Origin: Thermus hydrothermalis
GTDB lineage: Bacteria > Deinococcota > Deinococci > Deinococcales > Thermaceae
DNA: 64,000 bases
Direction: 5' to 3'
Assembly (NCBI RefSeq): GCF_022760925.1
Contig: NZ_JAKTNT010000011.1
Location: 1 to 64,000, forward strand
In this document: in pieces, positions 9,454-17,698 of the stretch
How positions within the stretch are numbered: the first letter of the stretch is position 1
Layout: every line of letters starts with the position of its first letter
Made by a program: the position numbers and the translations under genes
Notes under the pieces: model-generated
Database searches by the model: none
Told to the model about the DNA's origin: nothing
Seen by the model: only the letters and a program-made list of their open reading frames with translations

Positions 9454-9482
9454 ACGATAACACCTGCTCCCCAGAGGGTCAA
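9454..9482 (-). promoter_or_regulatory. Promoter of the tRNA Pro-Gly-Arg cluster
   Basis: On the minus strand, -35 TTGACC (9477-9482), a 17-bp spacer, and -10 TATCGT (9454-9459). The predicted start near 9447 is about 15 nt before tRNA-Pro. This is the clearest sigma-70-type promoter in this part and is divergent from the tatA promoter. Confidence 0.75.
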
Positions 9483-9489
9483 GGCGTGC

Positions 9490-9495
9490 TAAGAT
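9490..9495 (+). promoter_or_regulatory. -10 box of tatA (leaderless)
   Basis: TAAGAT, then six bases (9496-9501), then ATG 9502. No ribosome binding site fits between, so translation from a leaderless mRNA is likely. Confidence 0.55.
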
Positions 9496-9501
9496 GGGCC
9501 C

Positions 9502-9666
9502 ATGCGCTTAGGTCCGGTGGAAATCCTCCTCATCCTCCTGGTCATCCTCCTCCTCTTCGGCGCCAAGAAGCTTCCCGAGCTCGCTCGGGGCATCGGCCAG
9601 TCGGCCCGGGAGTTCAAGAAGGGCCTACAGGAGGGCGAGGAAAAGAAGGAAGAGCCCAAGGCCTAA
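9502..9666 (+). CDS. tatA: Sec-independent translocase protein TatA
   Basis: 54 aa. It has a short N-terminus, one membrane helix (about residues 6-20, rich in Leu/Ile/Val), then the [12 protein letters not shown] hinge and amphipathic helix diagnostic for TatA/E, and a charged tail rich in Glu and Lys. TatA oligomers form the pore that exports folded, often cofactor-bearing, proteins. No tatB or tatC is next to it. The stop overlaps the stop of the convergent fdhD gene. TatA rather than TatB is chosen from the short length and the FG-KKLP motif. Confidence 0.9.
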   Translation: MRLGPVEILLILLVILLLFGAKKLPELARGIGQSAREFKKGLQEGEEKKEEPKA

Positions 9667-10394
9667 AGGGCCTTCTCCTCCACGGGCATCCCCCCCGGGG
9701 CGTAGAGCCGGTAGCCCGTGGGGCGCACGTAGGCCGCTAAGGCTAGACCATACTGCTTCGCCAAGGCCACGGCAGGGGCCGTGGCCCCGGTGCGGCTTGC
9801 CAGGAGCACCGCCCCCATGCCCACCGCCTTGGCCGCCATCTCCAGACTCACCCGCCCCGTGGAGGCCACGAGCACGGGCGGGGGGATGCCCTCCCTTAGC
9901 ATGAACCCCGCCAGGCGGTCCACGGCGTTGTGGCGGCCGATGTCCTCGTTCAGGTAGAGGAGGCGCCCTTCCCGGTCAAAGAGGGCCGCCCCGTGGATGC
10001 CCCGGGTGCGGGCGTACGCCTGAGTGCGGGCCCGGAGCTCAGAGAGGAGGGCCAAGGGGAGCTTGGGGTCCAAAGGGACCCGGGGCAAGGGGGCTAGCCT
10101 GGGCTCCCCGTAGCGAAGCCCGGCGGCGCACCCGCTATCCCGCACCCCCAGGCCCCGCTCGGGCGCACGGGGCAGGTCCACCAAGACCATCCCCTCGGCC
10201 ACACGGACCTTAACCCCTTCCAGGTCCTGGAGAACCCCGCTCAGGTAGAGGTGGCCCAGGGCCAAGTAGGCCTCGTCCCCTGGGGTGTAGCTCAAAGAGG
10301 TCCAGGGCTCGCCGTTCACCACCAGGAGGAGGCGGGCCTCCTCGGGCAGGGGGAAGGCTTCCTCGGTGAAGCGCCCCCTTTCGTACCGCCACAT
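9663..10394 (-). CDS. fdhD: FdhD/NarQ sulfurtransferase-like protein
   Basis: 243 aa from ATG 10394, which is preceded by GAGGAGGT; ATG 10409 in the same frame is an alternative that adds five residues. FdhD passes sulfur from IscS to the molybdenum cofactor of formate dehydrogenase. The fold signature is visible: ALGHLYLSG near 45, a Cys region at 85-95, [14 protein letters not shown] (about 165-178), [10 protein letters not shown], and the C-terminal [10 protein letters not shown]. The catalytic CxxC of E. coli FdhD appears here as CAAG: Cys89 is kept and the second Cys is Gly. No formate dehydrogenase gene lies in the window. Confidence 0.88.
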   Translation of the reverse strand: MWRYERGRFTEEAFPLPEEARLLLVVNGEPWTSLSYTPGDEAYLALGHLYLSGVLQDLEGVKVRVAEGMVLVDLPRAPERGLGVRDSGCAAGLRYGEPRLAPLPRVPLDPKLPLALLSELRARTQAYARTRGIHGAALFDREGRLLYLNEDIGRHNAVDRLAGFMLREGIPPPVLVASTGRVSLEMAAKAVGMGAVLLASRTGATAPAVALAKQYGLALAAYVRPTGYRLYAPGGMPVEEKAL

Positions 10395-10424
10395 AGACCT
10401 CCTCACCATAGCCCTCCCTCGGCG

Positions 10425-10460
10425 AATAAAAAAGCCCTAGGGGCACAAACCCCCTAGGGC
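10425..10460 (-). terminator. Terminator of the HEPN-MNT-hslVU-TPR operon
   Basis: A perfect 10-bp stem (10434-10443 with 10451-10460, loop cacaaac), followed on the minus strand by TTTTTTATT. A textbook intrinsic terminator just after the TPR gene and before fdhD. Confidence 0.9.
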
Positions 10461-10471
10461 GCAAGGCCTGG

Positions 10472-11539
10472 CTAGAGCCGGCGCAGGACCTCCTCCGCTT
10501 CCTTGTAGCCCGGCTTCAGCTTGAGGGCTTCCTGGCACTGGTAGCGGGCCCCTTCCTTGTCCCCGAGCTTCTCGTTGGCCAGGCAGAGCTGGTAGCGGTA
10601 CTCGGGCCGCTTGGGCTCGAGGCGCACCGCCACCGTGAGGCGGCTCTTGGCTTTTGCCGCATCCCCCAGGACCAAGTAGACCTGCCCCAGGTAGTAATAG
10701 GCGGCGGGGAAGCGCAAGGGGGCCAGAGCAATGGCGTTTTCCAAGGCCACCCCCGCCTCCTTCCAGCGGCCCAAAGCCACGTAGGCCTGGCCCAGGGTGT
10801 ACCACCCCTCGGCGTCCAGGGGCTTGAGCCTGTGCCCCTCCTCCAGGACCCTCGCCGCCTCCTCCGCCCGGCCCTTGAGGAGGAGGGCCGAGGCGTAGTG
10901 GAGGCGCACGTTGCCGTCCTTGGGCGCAAGCTGCAGGGCGCGGGCGTACTCCGCAAGGGCCTCGTCCAGCCGCCCCGCCGCCAGGTAAAGCTCCGCCAGA
11001 GCCACCCGCACCTCGGGGGTATCTTGCAAGGCAAGGGCCTTCTTAAAAGCCTCTTCAGCCTTGTCCACCTGGCCCAAAAAAGCATAGACGAGGCCCCGCT
11101 GGGCAAAGAGGGGGGCGTAGCGGGGGTTCACCCGCTCCCCGTCCCGCAGGACGCTTAAGGCCTGGTCCAGGTAGGCCTTGGCCTTCTCCCGGTCTTCGCT
11201 CGCCCGGTAGAGGGCAACGTAAGCTTCGGAGAGGACCATGTACCCCCCGATGTACCGGGGGTTTTTCGCTACCAAGCCCTTGGCGTTCTCCAGGGCGGGG
11301 TTCAGGAGGCCCACCTTAAGCTGGGCCCGGGCCAGCCAGTAAAGGACATCGGGGTCCTGGGGCTTCTCCTTGGCCGCCCGTTCAAAGGCCTCGAGGGCCG
11401 CCTCGTACCGGCCCAGGGCGTAGAGCTGCACCCCTAGCCTAAGGGCATCCTGGGTGGCCGTCTGCGCCGCTGGGGGCGGAGGGGTCTGGGCCAAGGCCGG
11501 AACCGCCAGCAAGCCTAAGGTCAAAAGAAACCAGCGCAT
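10472..11539 (-). CDS. Secreted TPR-repeat protein
   Basis: 355 aa. A signal peptide (residues 1 to about 17, cleavage after PALAQ) is followed by a proline-rich linker and then a continuous array of about eight to nine TPR units, recognisable by repeats such as ALEAFERAAKEKPQDPDVLYW and EAFKKALALQDTPEVRVALA. TPR arrays are protein-binding scaffolds; here it would be exported to the periplasm. ATG 11539 follows AGGAGG and is 9 nt after the hslU stop, so it is the last gene of that operon before the terminator. Partner unknown. Confidence 0.85.
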   Translation of the reverse strand: MRWFLLTLGLLAVPALAQTPPPPAAQTATQDALRLGVQLYALGRYEAALEAFERAAKEKPQDPDVLYWLARAQLKVGLLNPALENAKGLVAKNPRYIGGYMVLSEAYVALYRASEDREKAKAYLDQALSVLRDGERVNPRYAPLFAQRGLVYAFLGQVDKAEEAFKKALALQDTPEVRVALAELYLAAGRLDEALAEYARALQLAPKDGNVRLHYASALLLKGRAEEAARVLEEGHRLKPLDAEGWYTLGQAYVALGRWKEAGVALENAIALAPLRFPAAYYYLGQVYLVLGDAAKAKSRLTVAVRLEPKRPEYRYQLCLANEKLGDKEGARYQCQEALKLKPGYKEAEEVLRRL

Positions 11540-11548
11540 ACCATCCTC

Positions 11549-12799
11549 CTAGAGCACGAACCGCGTCAGATCGGGCGAGGCGAAGACCTCCTCTAGCCGC
11601 TTTTCCACGTAGGCCCGGGTGATCTCCACCCGACCGAGATCCGTTTGAAAGCTTACCTCATCCAGTACCCTTTCCAAAACTGTGGCGAGCCTCCGGGCCC
11701 CGATGTCCTCGAGCTCCTGGTTGGCCCGGTGGGCTGCCTCCGCGATGGCCCAAAGGGCGTCCTCGTGGAAGACGAGCTCGGTGCCGTCTGCCTTGAGGAG
11801 CTCGGTGTACTGGCGGATAAGGGAGTTTTCCGGTTCCTTCAGGATGCGGAAAAATTCCTCCGGCCCCAAGGGGGAAAGCTCCACCCGGATGGGAAACCGC
11901 CCCTGGAGCTCGGGGATTAGGTCCGAGGGCTTGGCCACGTGGAAGGCCCCGGCGGCAATGAAGAGCACGTGCTCTGTTGAAATGGGGCCGATGCGGGTGG
12001 AAACCACCGTACCCTCCACGATGGGCAGAAGGTCCCGCTGTACCCCCTCCCCCGAAATGTCCGGGCCCACAGCGCCTTCCCGCCGCGCCACCTTGTCTAT
12101 CTCGTCAATGAAGACGATGCCGTCCTCCTGGGCCCGGCGCCTGGCCTCCTCCTTGAGCTCTTCCTTGTCAATGAGGCGCTCGGCGTGCTGGTTCTTAAGC
12201 ACCTCCCGGGCCTCCCGCACCGTCATGCGCTTGCGCACGGGCCGCTTGGGGAGAAGCCCTTTAAGCATCTCCCCCATGCCCCCAAACCCCTCGCCCCCCA
12301 GGACCCCCATGAAGGGCAGGGTAGCCTCCTCCTCCACCTGTACCTCCACCACGTGGGAATCCCAGCGCCCCGAGCGGACCTCGGCGAGGGAAACCCTAAG
12401 GAGGGTGGCGAGCTCTTCCTCGGCGAAGGCCAAGGCCCTTTCCTCCACCTTCTTCTTCATCTCCTCCAGCACGAGCTGGTAGCTGGCCTCCGCCAGGTCC
12501 CGCACGATGGAGTCCACGTCCCGGCCCACGTAGCCCACCTCGGTGAACTTGGTGGCCTCCACCTTGACGAAGGGAGCCCCCGCCAGGCGGGCGAGGCGGC
12601 GGGCGATCTCCGTCTTCCCCACCCCGGTGGGCCCGATCATGAGGATGTTTTTGGGCGTCACCTCCCGGGCGATCTCCGGGGGGAGCTTTTTCCTGCGGTA
12701 CCGGTTCCTCAGGGCCACGGCCACCGCCCGCTTGGCCGCTTCCTGGCCCACGATGTGCTTGGAAAGCTCCCTGACGATTTCCGCCGGCGTGAGGTTCAT
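11549..12799 (-). CDS. hslU: ATP-dependent protease ATPase subunit HslU
   Basis: 416 aa AAA+ unfoldase that feeds the HslV peptidase. It shows the ClpX/HslU N-terminus (LTPAEIVRELSKHIVGQ), Walker A GPTGVGKT (about 57-64), the pore-region motif EVGYVGRDVDSIVRDL, an inserted I domain (about 110-215), Walker B IVFIDEIDK, and the C-terminal sensor-2 region with IGARRL. The C-terminus ends in a short hydrophobic tail, which in this family inserts between HslV subunits. Its ATG overlaps the hslV stop (ATGA 12796-12799). Confidence 0.96.
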   Translation of the reverse strand: MNLTPAEIVRELSKHIVGQEAAKRAVAVALRNRYRRKKLPPEIAREVTPKNILMIGPTGVGKTEIARRLARLAGAPFVKVEATKFTEVGYVGRDVDSIVRDLAEASYQLVLEEMKKKVEERALAFAEEELATLLRVSLAEVRSGRWDSHVVEVQVEEEATLPFMGVLGGEGFGGMGEMLKGLLPKRPVRKRMTVREAREVLKNQHAERLIDKEELKEEARRRAQEDGIVFIDEIDKVARREGAVGPDISGEGVQRDLLPIVEGTVVSTRIGPISTEHVLFIAAGAFHVAKPSDLIPELQGRFPIRVELSPLGPEEFFRILKEPENSLIRQYTELLKADGTELVFHEDALWAIAEAAHRANQELEDIGARRLATVLERVLDEVSFQTDLGRVEITRAYVEKRLEEVFASPDLTRFVL

Positions 12800-13362
12800 G
12801 CTTCCCCCAACGTAAGCACCGTCACCTGGCCCGAGGTGTAGAGGTCCACCTCGGCGGCGATTTTGAGCGCCTCCTCAGCGATCTCCCTAGCGGAAAGGCC
12901 CGAGTGGCGGTAAAGGGCCTTGGCGGCGGCCAGGGCGTAGGGCCCCCCTGAGCCCACCGCCAAAAGGGGCTCCTCTGGGGTGATGACCTCGCCGCTTCCC
13001 GAAAGGAGGACCATGGTCTCCCGGTCGGCGGCCACGATCATGGCCTGGAGGTGACGGAGGACCCGGTCCGTGCGCCAAAGCTTGGCGGTTTCCACCGCCC
13101 CCTTCAGGAGGGACCCCTTGGCCTCCCTGAGCTTCTCCTCAAAGCGCTCCAAGAGGGCCAAGGCGTCCGCCACCCCGCCAGCGAAGCCCACCAGGACGCC
13201 TTCCCCCACCTCGAGCCGCCGCACCTTCACCGCAGCGCGCTTGAGCACGGTCTGGCCGAAGGTCACCTGGCCGTCCCCGGCCAAGGCGGTGATCCCGTCC
13301 TTCCGGACAGCTAGGATGGTGGTGCCGTGGATCTCCACGCCGCCAAGATACCCCTCGGCCAT
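12796..13362 (-). CDS. hslV: ATP-dependent protease proteolytic subunit HslV
   Basis: 188 aa from ATG 13362, or 180 aa from GTG 13338. The proteasome-beta-like core starts at GTTILAVRKDG; the first Thr of TTI should become the catalytic N-terminal residue, so a short propeptide must be removed in either case. GDGQVTFGQ, the RTDRVLRHL helix and GSGGPYALAAA are typical. GTG 13338 gives MEIHGTTI, close to Thermotoga-type starts. ATG 13362 has no ribosome binding site, so the start is unsettled. It is translationally coupled to hslU by a 4-nt overlap and lies just after the MNT gene. Confidence 0.94.
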   Translation of the reverse strand: MAEGYLGGVEIHGTTILAVRKDGITALAGDGQVTFGQTVLKRAAVKVRRLEVGEGVLVGFAGGVADALALLERFEEKLREAKGSLLKGAVETAKLWRTDRVLRHLQAMIVAADRETMVLLSGSGEVITPEEPLLAVGSGGPYALAAAKALYRHSGLSAREIAEEALKIAAEVDLYTSGQVTVLTLGEA

Positions 13363-13372
13363 GAGAAGGGCG

Positions 13373-13762
13373 TTAGGCAAAGGGGGAAAGGGCCTTGGCC
13401 GCCTCCCCAAATCGCCTCCAAGCCCCCTCCCGCTCCCAAAGGGGCTTTCCCTCCCTAAGCGCAGCCAACACCGGCCCGTACCCTTCCCGGGCGCCCCGCA
13501 GGGCCTCCTCCCAGGTGTAGGGGAAGACCTCCACGCCCCTAAGCCCTTCTGGGCGGTAGCGCACCAGGCGCTCCGGGAAAGGGAGGGGACTTTGGGACAG
13601 GAGGAGGAAAAGGTCGGCATCGCTCATGGCGGTGGCCTCGCCCCGGGCCAGGGAACCGAAAAGGACCACCGCCAGAACCTCGGGCCGCTCCCCCAAGGCT
13701 TGGGCGGCCCTTTTCAAGGCTTCCATGCGGGCCTCTCGGTCAAAGGGAAAGATCCGCGTCAC
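13373..13762 (-). CDS. MNT-type nucleotidyltransferase (HEPN partner)
   Basis: 129 aa from GTG 13762, which overlaps the HEPN stop (GTGA 13759-13762). It has the minimal nucleotidyltransferase motif GS-x10-DxD (Gly36-Ser37 to Asp48/Asp50, LFGSLARGEATAMSDADL). In HEPN/MNT pairs, MNT is the antitoxin or modifier; characterised MntA proteins AMPylate the HEPN toxin. A third acidic residue may be Glu in GVEVFPY. It is followed 10-34 nt later by hslV on the same strand. Stable-complex partner versus true antitoxin cannot be decided from sequence. Confidence 0.87.
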   Translation of the reverse strand: MTRIFPFDREARMEALKRAAQALGERPEVLAVVLFGSLARGEATAMSDADLFLLLSQSPLPFPERLVRYRPEGLRGVEVFPYTWEEALRGAREGYGPVLAALREGKPLWEREGAWRRFGEAAKALSPFA

Positions 13763-14142
13763 AGGTGCGCCTCCACAAACGCCAAAAAATCCTCCGCAAG
13801 CCGAACCGCTTCCACCGCTTCCGAAAGGGTGTAGTGCCTGGCCGCAGGCCCGGCCGGGTGGGCGTCGGGATAGCGCGTGGGAATGTAGTACTTGTCCAGA
13901 ATCTTGGCGGCCTCCCACAAGCCCTCGGGCACACGGATGCCGGAGGGGAGGTCCGCCAAGAGGTCTAGGATAGCGTGCCCCCAGGCCACCTGGCCCCGGG
14001 AGAGATGGAGCCCTTTGAGGGCCGCCTCCGCTGCCTGTTGCGCAGCGAAGCAAGCCCAGGCATAATCCCCTAGGTCCAGGCTCCCCCGGGCGTGGCGCAG
14101 GTTGTAGCGGGCCTGCTCCAGCCCTTCCCTGGCCCGGTTCAC
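13759..14142 (-). CDS. HEPN-domain protein (possible toxin/RNase)
   Basis: 127 aa all-helical protein from GTG 14142. The frame stays open to 14175, but the -10-like CATAAT (14149-14154) six bases upstream favours 14142. It matches the HEPN family: paired helices with [16 protein letters not shown] and the loop [13 protein letters not shown]. That loop can be read as RX4H (Arg90 to His95), the HEPN ribonuclease motif, but RYPDA is also common in HEPN proteins without the His, so catalysis is uncertain. It lacks the Tyr two residues after the His that MntA modifies in studied HepT proteins. First gene of HEPN-MNT-hslV-hslU-TPR. Confidence 0.87.
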   Translation of the reverse strand: MNRAREGLEQARYNLRHARGSLDLGDYAWACFAAQQAAEAALKGLHLSRGQVAWGHAILDLLADLPSGIRVPEGLWEAAKILDKYYIPTRYPDAHPAGPAARHYTLSEAVEAVRLAEDFLAFVEAHL

Positions 14143-14148
14143 CCCTCC

Positions 14149-14154
14149 ATTATG
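14149..14154 (-). promoter_or_regulatory. -10-like box of the HEPN gene (leaderless)
   Basis: CATAAT on the minus strand, six bases before GTG 14142. It faces the -10 of the AAA+ gene at 14196 on the other strand. Confidence 0.45.
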
Positions 14155-14195
14155 GCATGGCAAGGAAGGGCACATATCCCGCCCCCCTTTCCCCC

Positions 14196-14201
14196 TAAAC
14201 T
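14196..14201 (+). promoter_or_regulatory. -10 box of the AAA+ ATPase gene (leaderless)
   Basis: TAAACT followed by seven bases and GTG 14209. No -35 resembling TTGACA is visible at 17 bp. Confidence 0.5.
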
Positions 14202-14208
14202 GGGAAGG

Positions 14209-15603
14209 GTGAAGGCCAAGACCCTAGGCGAGCTGAAGCGCACCTACCCCCTGGAAAAGCTCAGGCGCACGGTGAAGGAGGAGGCCCGGGAAAACCTCCG
14301 GGAAAAGCTTAGGCGTGGGGAGAGGCTCTTCCCCGGCATCCACGGCTACGAGGACACGGTGATCCCCGCCCTGGTCCAGGCCATCCTGGCCAAGCAGAAC
14401 TTCATCCTCCTGGGCACCCGGGGCCAGGCGAAAAGCCGCATCCTGCGAAGCCTGATTTCCCTCCTAGACGAGGAGATCCCCGCCCTGCCCACCGAGCTAA
14501 GGGATAACCCCCTTTCCCCCATCTCCCCCGAGGGGAAGAGGCTTTTGGAGGAGGCGGGGGACGAGGCCCCCATCGTCTGGGTCACTCGGGAGGAAAGGTA
14601 CGTGGAAAAGCTCGCCACCCCCGACACCACCGTGGCCGACCTCCTGGGGGACATGGACCCCATCAAGGCGGCGAGGCGGGGCACGGGGATGGCGGACCTG
14701 GAGAGCATCCACTATGGCCTCCTTCCCCGGGCCAACCGGGGTATCTTCGCCGTGAACGAGCTGGCCGACCTGGCGCCCAAGGTGCAGGTGGCCCTTTTTA
14801 ACATCCTCGAGGAGGGCGACATCCAGATCCGGGGCTACCCCATCCGCCTCCCCCTGGACGTCTGGCTCGTCTTCACCGCCAACCCCCAGGACTACACCGC
14901 CCGGGGCCGCATCGTCACGCCCCTTAAAGACCGCATTGGGAGCGAGATCCGCACCCACTACCCCAAGAGCCTGGAGGAAGGGGCGAGGATCAGCGCCCAG
15001 GAGGCCTACGTCCCCGAGGAGGTGGAGGTGCCCGAGTGGGTGCGGCTTTCCGTGGAGGCGGTGGCCTTCGCCGCCCGGGAGGACCGCCGGGTGGACCAGA
15101 CGGCGGGGGTTTCCCAGCGCCTTTCCATCAGCCTCCTGGAGGTGGTGGCGGCCAGCGCCGAAAGGCGGGCCCTCCTCCAGGGCATCCGGCCCGTGGCCCG
15201 GCCTTTAGACCTCTACCAGGGGCTTCCCGCCATCACGGGGAAGCTGGAGTTGGAGTACGAGGGGGAGCTCCAGGGGGCGGAACGGGTGGCCAAGGAGATC
15301 GTCCAAAGGGCCTTCGGCCTTGTGCTCCCCCGCTACCGCCTGAAGACCGATGCCATCGTGGCCTATTTTGAAGAGGGCAACCTCCTCACCCTGCCCGAAG
15401 GGGACCTGGAAGGGGCCTTGGCCGCCTTAGCCGGGGTGCCGGGGCTATGGGAGGCGGCCCGGACCCTGGCGGGAGGGGACACCCCCGAGCTCCTCCTTTC
15501 CGCCGGGGAGTTCATCCTGGAGGGCCTTGTGGGCCGCAGGAAGCTCGCCCGGGGAGAGGCGAGCTACCAAGCGGCGGAAAGGGCGCGAAGCTATGGCAAC
15601 TGA
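14209..15603 (+). CDS. AAA+ ATPase, MoxR/magnesium-chelatase-like
   Basis: 464 aa from GTG 14209. Walker A is GTRGQAKS (69-76). The Walker B region reads [11 protein letters not shown], with Asn183 where most AAA+ proteins have Asp, followed by Glu184. The core continues with [32 protein letters not shown], the arrangement of MoxR/ChlI proteins. Such ATPases act as chaperones that insert metals or cofactors, or remodel complexes, together with a VWA partner, which is exactly the next gene (15677). An earlier in-frame start (14092) would overlap the HEPN gene and the promoter and is less likely. The target is unknown. Confidence 0.88.
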   Translation: MKAKTLGELKRTYPLEKLRRTVKEEARENLREKLRRGERLFPGIHGYEDTVIPALVQAILAKQNFILLGTRGQAKSRILRSLISLLDEEIPALPTELRDNPLSPISPEGKRLLEEAGDEAPIVWVTREERYVEKLATPDTTVADLLGDMDPIKAARRGTGMADLESIHYGLLPRANRGIFAVNELADLAPKVQVALFNILEEGDIQIRGYPIRLPLDVWLVFTANPQDYTARGRIVTPLKDRIGSEIRTHYPKSLEEGARISAQEAYVPEEVEVPEWVRLSVEAVAFAAREDRRVDQTAGVSQRLSISLLEVVAASAERRALLQGIRPVARPLDLYQGLPAITGKLELEYEGELQGAERVAKEIVQRAFGLVLPRYRLKTDAIVAYFEEGNLLTLPEGDLEGALAALAGVPGLWEAARTLAGGDTPELLLSAGEFILEGLVGRRKLARGEASYQAAERARSYGN

Positions 15604-15676
15604 GCCCGCCCGGGAGAAGGGAGCGTACCCGGAAGGGAGGAGCCGAAACCCCACCAGCCCACGGGGAGGAGGCTAG

Positions 15677-16900
15677 ATGAAGGCCATCCGGTATAGCCGC
15701 TACGAGGGGAGCCTGGACGAGCTCTCCCCCGAGGAGATCCTGGGCCTCCTGGAAGACTTCCTCCTGGACTCGGGCTTCTCCGACCCCTTCCAGCGCTACG
15801 ACCCCGACCCGAACCGGAAGCCCACCCTGGAGGACCTTTACGATGCCCTCCTCGAGGCCCTCCTCAAAAACGAGCTCGTCCCCGAGGACTGGCTAAGGGA
15901 GGCCCGCTTCGCAAACCGCAAGGAGGAAACCCGGCTTTACCAGGCCATCCAAAGGATGATCCAGCGCCTCCAGGAAGCGGGCTACCTCCGCCTACCCAGC
16001 CAGGACCCCACCAACCCCGCCCAGGGAGGCCATTTGGGGGAAGCAGGGGAAACCCGCCTGGAGCTCACGGAAAAGGCCTCGGACTTCCTGGGGCTCAAAA
16101 GCCTCCGGGAACTCCTCGGGGCCCTGGGCCGCAACCCCCCAGGCCTCCACCCCACCCCCCACCACGCCCCCGGGGTGGAAAAGACCGGGGAAACCAAGCC
16201 CTGGGCCTGGGGCGACCCCCTGGAGCTCAACGTCCCGGAAACCCTGAAGAAAGTGGCCGCTAAGGGACTAGAAGCCCTGAGCCACGAGGACCTGGTGATA
16301 GACCTGGCAGAGTACACCGCCAGCATGAGCACCGTGGTCCTCCTGGACTGCTCCCACTCCATGATCCTCTACGGCGAGGACCGCTTCACCCCCGCCAAGA
16401 AGGTGGCCCTGGCCCTGGCCCACCTCATCCGCACCCAGTACCCCGGGGACCGGGTGCGCTTCGTCCTCTTCCACGACACCGCCGAAGAAATCCCCCTGGC
16501 CAAGCTCCCCCTGGCCCAGGTGGGCCCCTACCACACCAACACCAAGGCGGGGCTAGAGCTCGCCCGCACCCTCCTCCGGAAGATGGGCGGGGAGATGAAG
16601 CAAATCATCCTCATCACCGACGGCAAGCCCTCAGCCCTCACCCTCCCCAGCGGGGAGATCTACAAAAACGCCTGGGGCCTGGACCCCCTGATCCTGGCGG
16701 AAACCCTCAAGGAGGCCACCCTGGCCCGGCGGGAAGGCATCCCCATCCACACCTTCATGCTGGCCCGGGAGCCCGAGCTTCTCGCCTTCGTGAAAAAGCT
16801 TTCCCAGATCACCCGGGGCAAGGCCTACCTCACAAGCCCCAGAAACATCGGCAAATACCTGCTCCTGGACTTCCTGAACAAAAAGGTGCGGGCAAACTAA
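15677..16900 (+). CDS. VWA-domain protein, partner of the AAA+ ATPase
   Basis: 407 aa. The N-terminal 200 residues are charged and helical with no recognised domain. The C-terminal half is a von Willebrand A domain with the complete MIDAS motif DCSHS (224-228), a Thr in HTNTKAG, and Asp in ILITDGKPS. No signal peptide or membrane helix, so cytoplasmic. Paired AAA+/VWA proteins work like ChlI/ChlD or MoxR/CoxE. The ATG follows GGGGAGGAGG and lies 73 nt after the ATPase stop. Substrate unknown; pyrF starts 19 nt downstream but from its own promoter. Confidence 0.88.
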   Translation: MKAIRYSRYEGSLDELSPEEILGLLEDFLLDSGFSDPFQRYDPDPNRKPTLEDLYDALLEALLKNELVPEDWLREARFANRKEETRLYQAIQRMIQRLQEAGYLRLPSQDPTNPAQGGHLGEAGETRLELTEKASDFLGLKSLRELLGALGRNPPGLHPTPHHAPGVEKTGETKPWAWGDPLELNVPETLKKVAAKGLEALSHEDLVIDLAEYTASMSTVVLLDCSHSMILYGEDRFTPAKKVALALAHLIRTQYPGDRVRFVLFHDTAEEIPLAKLPLAQVGPYHTNTKAGLELARTLLRKMGGEMKQIILITDGKPSALTLPSGEIYKNAWGLDPLILAETLKEATLARREGIPIHTFMLAREPELLAFVKKLSQITRGKAYLTSPRNIGKYLLLDFLNKKVRAN

Positions 16901-16906
16901 GGCCTG

Positions 16907-16912
16907 TATATT
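16907..16912 (+). promoter_or_regulatory. -10 box of the pyrF operon (leaderless)
   Basis: TATATT, seven bases, then GTG 16920. This decides the pyrF start over the upstream TTG 16911, which lies inside the -10 itself. Confidence 0.55.
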
Positions 16913-16919
16913 GAGGGGC

Positions 16920-17693
16920 GTGGACTTCCTCTCGGCCTTAGAGCGCCCTCCCTTGGTCCTGGGCGTGGACCCCAGGCCAAACCTTCACGGGCCCAAGCCC
17001 CTTGTCCACCTGCGGCGCTACGCCCTGGAGCTCTTTGAGGCCCTGGCGGAAAGCCTTGCCGCGGTGAAGTTCCAGCTGGCCTTCTTTGAGGCCTTGGGCC
17101 CTGAGGGGATGGCGCTCCTCTTTGAGCTGGCCAGCGCCGCCCGGGTCATGGGCCTGCCCGTCCTCTTTGACGGGAAGCGGGGGGATATCGGCTCCACGGC
17201 GGAGGCCTATGCGGAGGCGTACCTGGGCCGCTTTCCCGGTAGCGCCCTCACCGTAAACCCCTACCTGGGCCTGGACGCCCTCACCCCCTTTTTCCGGGAA
17301 GCTAAACAAAGCGGCGGTGCGGTGTTCGTCCTGGTGAAGACCTCCAACCCAGGCTCGGGCTTCCTCCAGGACCTTCCCGTGGAGGGAAAGCCCCTTTACC
17401 TCCACCTGGCGGAGGCTTTGGCCCGGGAAGGGGAGGCCCTGCGGGAAGGCCCTTGGAGCCGCGTGGGGATGGTGGTGGGGGCCACCTATCCCGAGGCCGT
17501 GCGGGCGGTGCGGGAAGTGGCCCCTTCCGCCCCCTTGCTCCTCCCCGGGGTGGGGGTCCAAGGGGGAAGGCCCCTAAAGGGGAAGGGCCTCCTCCTCGCC
17601 GCAAGCCGGGCCCTCTTTTATCCCGGGGGGAGGCCAGACCTGGAAGGAGCCAAGGAGGCGGCCAAGGAGCTCCTTTCCGCTTTGGTAGAGTAG
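16920..17693 (+). CDS. pyrF: Orotidine 5'-phosphate decarboxylase
   Basis: 257 aa, the longer PyrF type. It decarboxylates OMP to UMP, the last step of de novo pyrimidine synthesis. Visible are LGVDPRP at the N-terminus, [12 protein letters not shown], the catalytic [10 protein letters not shown] (Asp-x-Lys-x-x-Asp), [17 protein letters not shown] and the phosphate loop [13 protein letters not shown] 16920 is chosen from the leaderless -10 at 16907-16912. pyrE follows after 5 nt. Confidence 0.96.
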   Translation: MDFLSALERPPLVLGVDPRPNLHGPKPLVHLRRYALELFEALAESLAAVKFQLAFFEALGPEGMALLFELASAARVMGLPVLFDGKRGDIGSTAEAYAEAYLGRFPGSALTVNPYLGLDALTPFFREAKQSGGAVFVLVKTSNPGSGFLQDLPVEGKPLYLHLAEALAREGEALREGPWSRVGMVVGATYPEAVRAVREVAPSAPLLLPGVGVQGGRPLKGKGLLLAASRALFYPGGRPDLEGAKEAAKELLSALVE

Positions 17694-17698
17694 GGGGG

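Noticed and set aside
13373-14142. HEPN/MNT pair as the core of a phage-defence island
   Set aside because: No restriction-modification, CRISPR, integrase or other defence gene is nearby. The pair is embedded in a housekeeping operon with normal base composition.
16911-16920. TTG 16911 as the pyrF start
   Set aside because: It lies inside the -10 TATATT and would need a transcript starting upstream. GTG 16920 fits the leaderless spacing.
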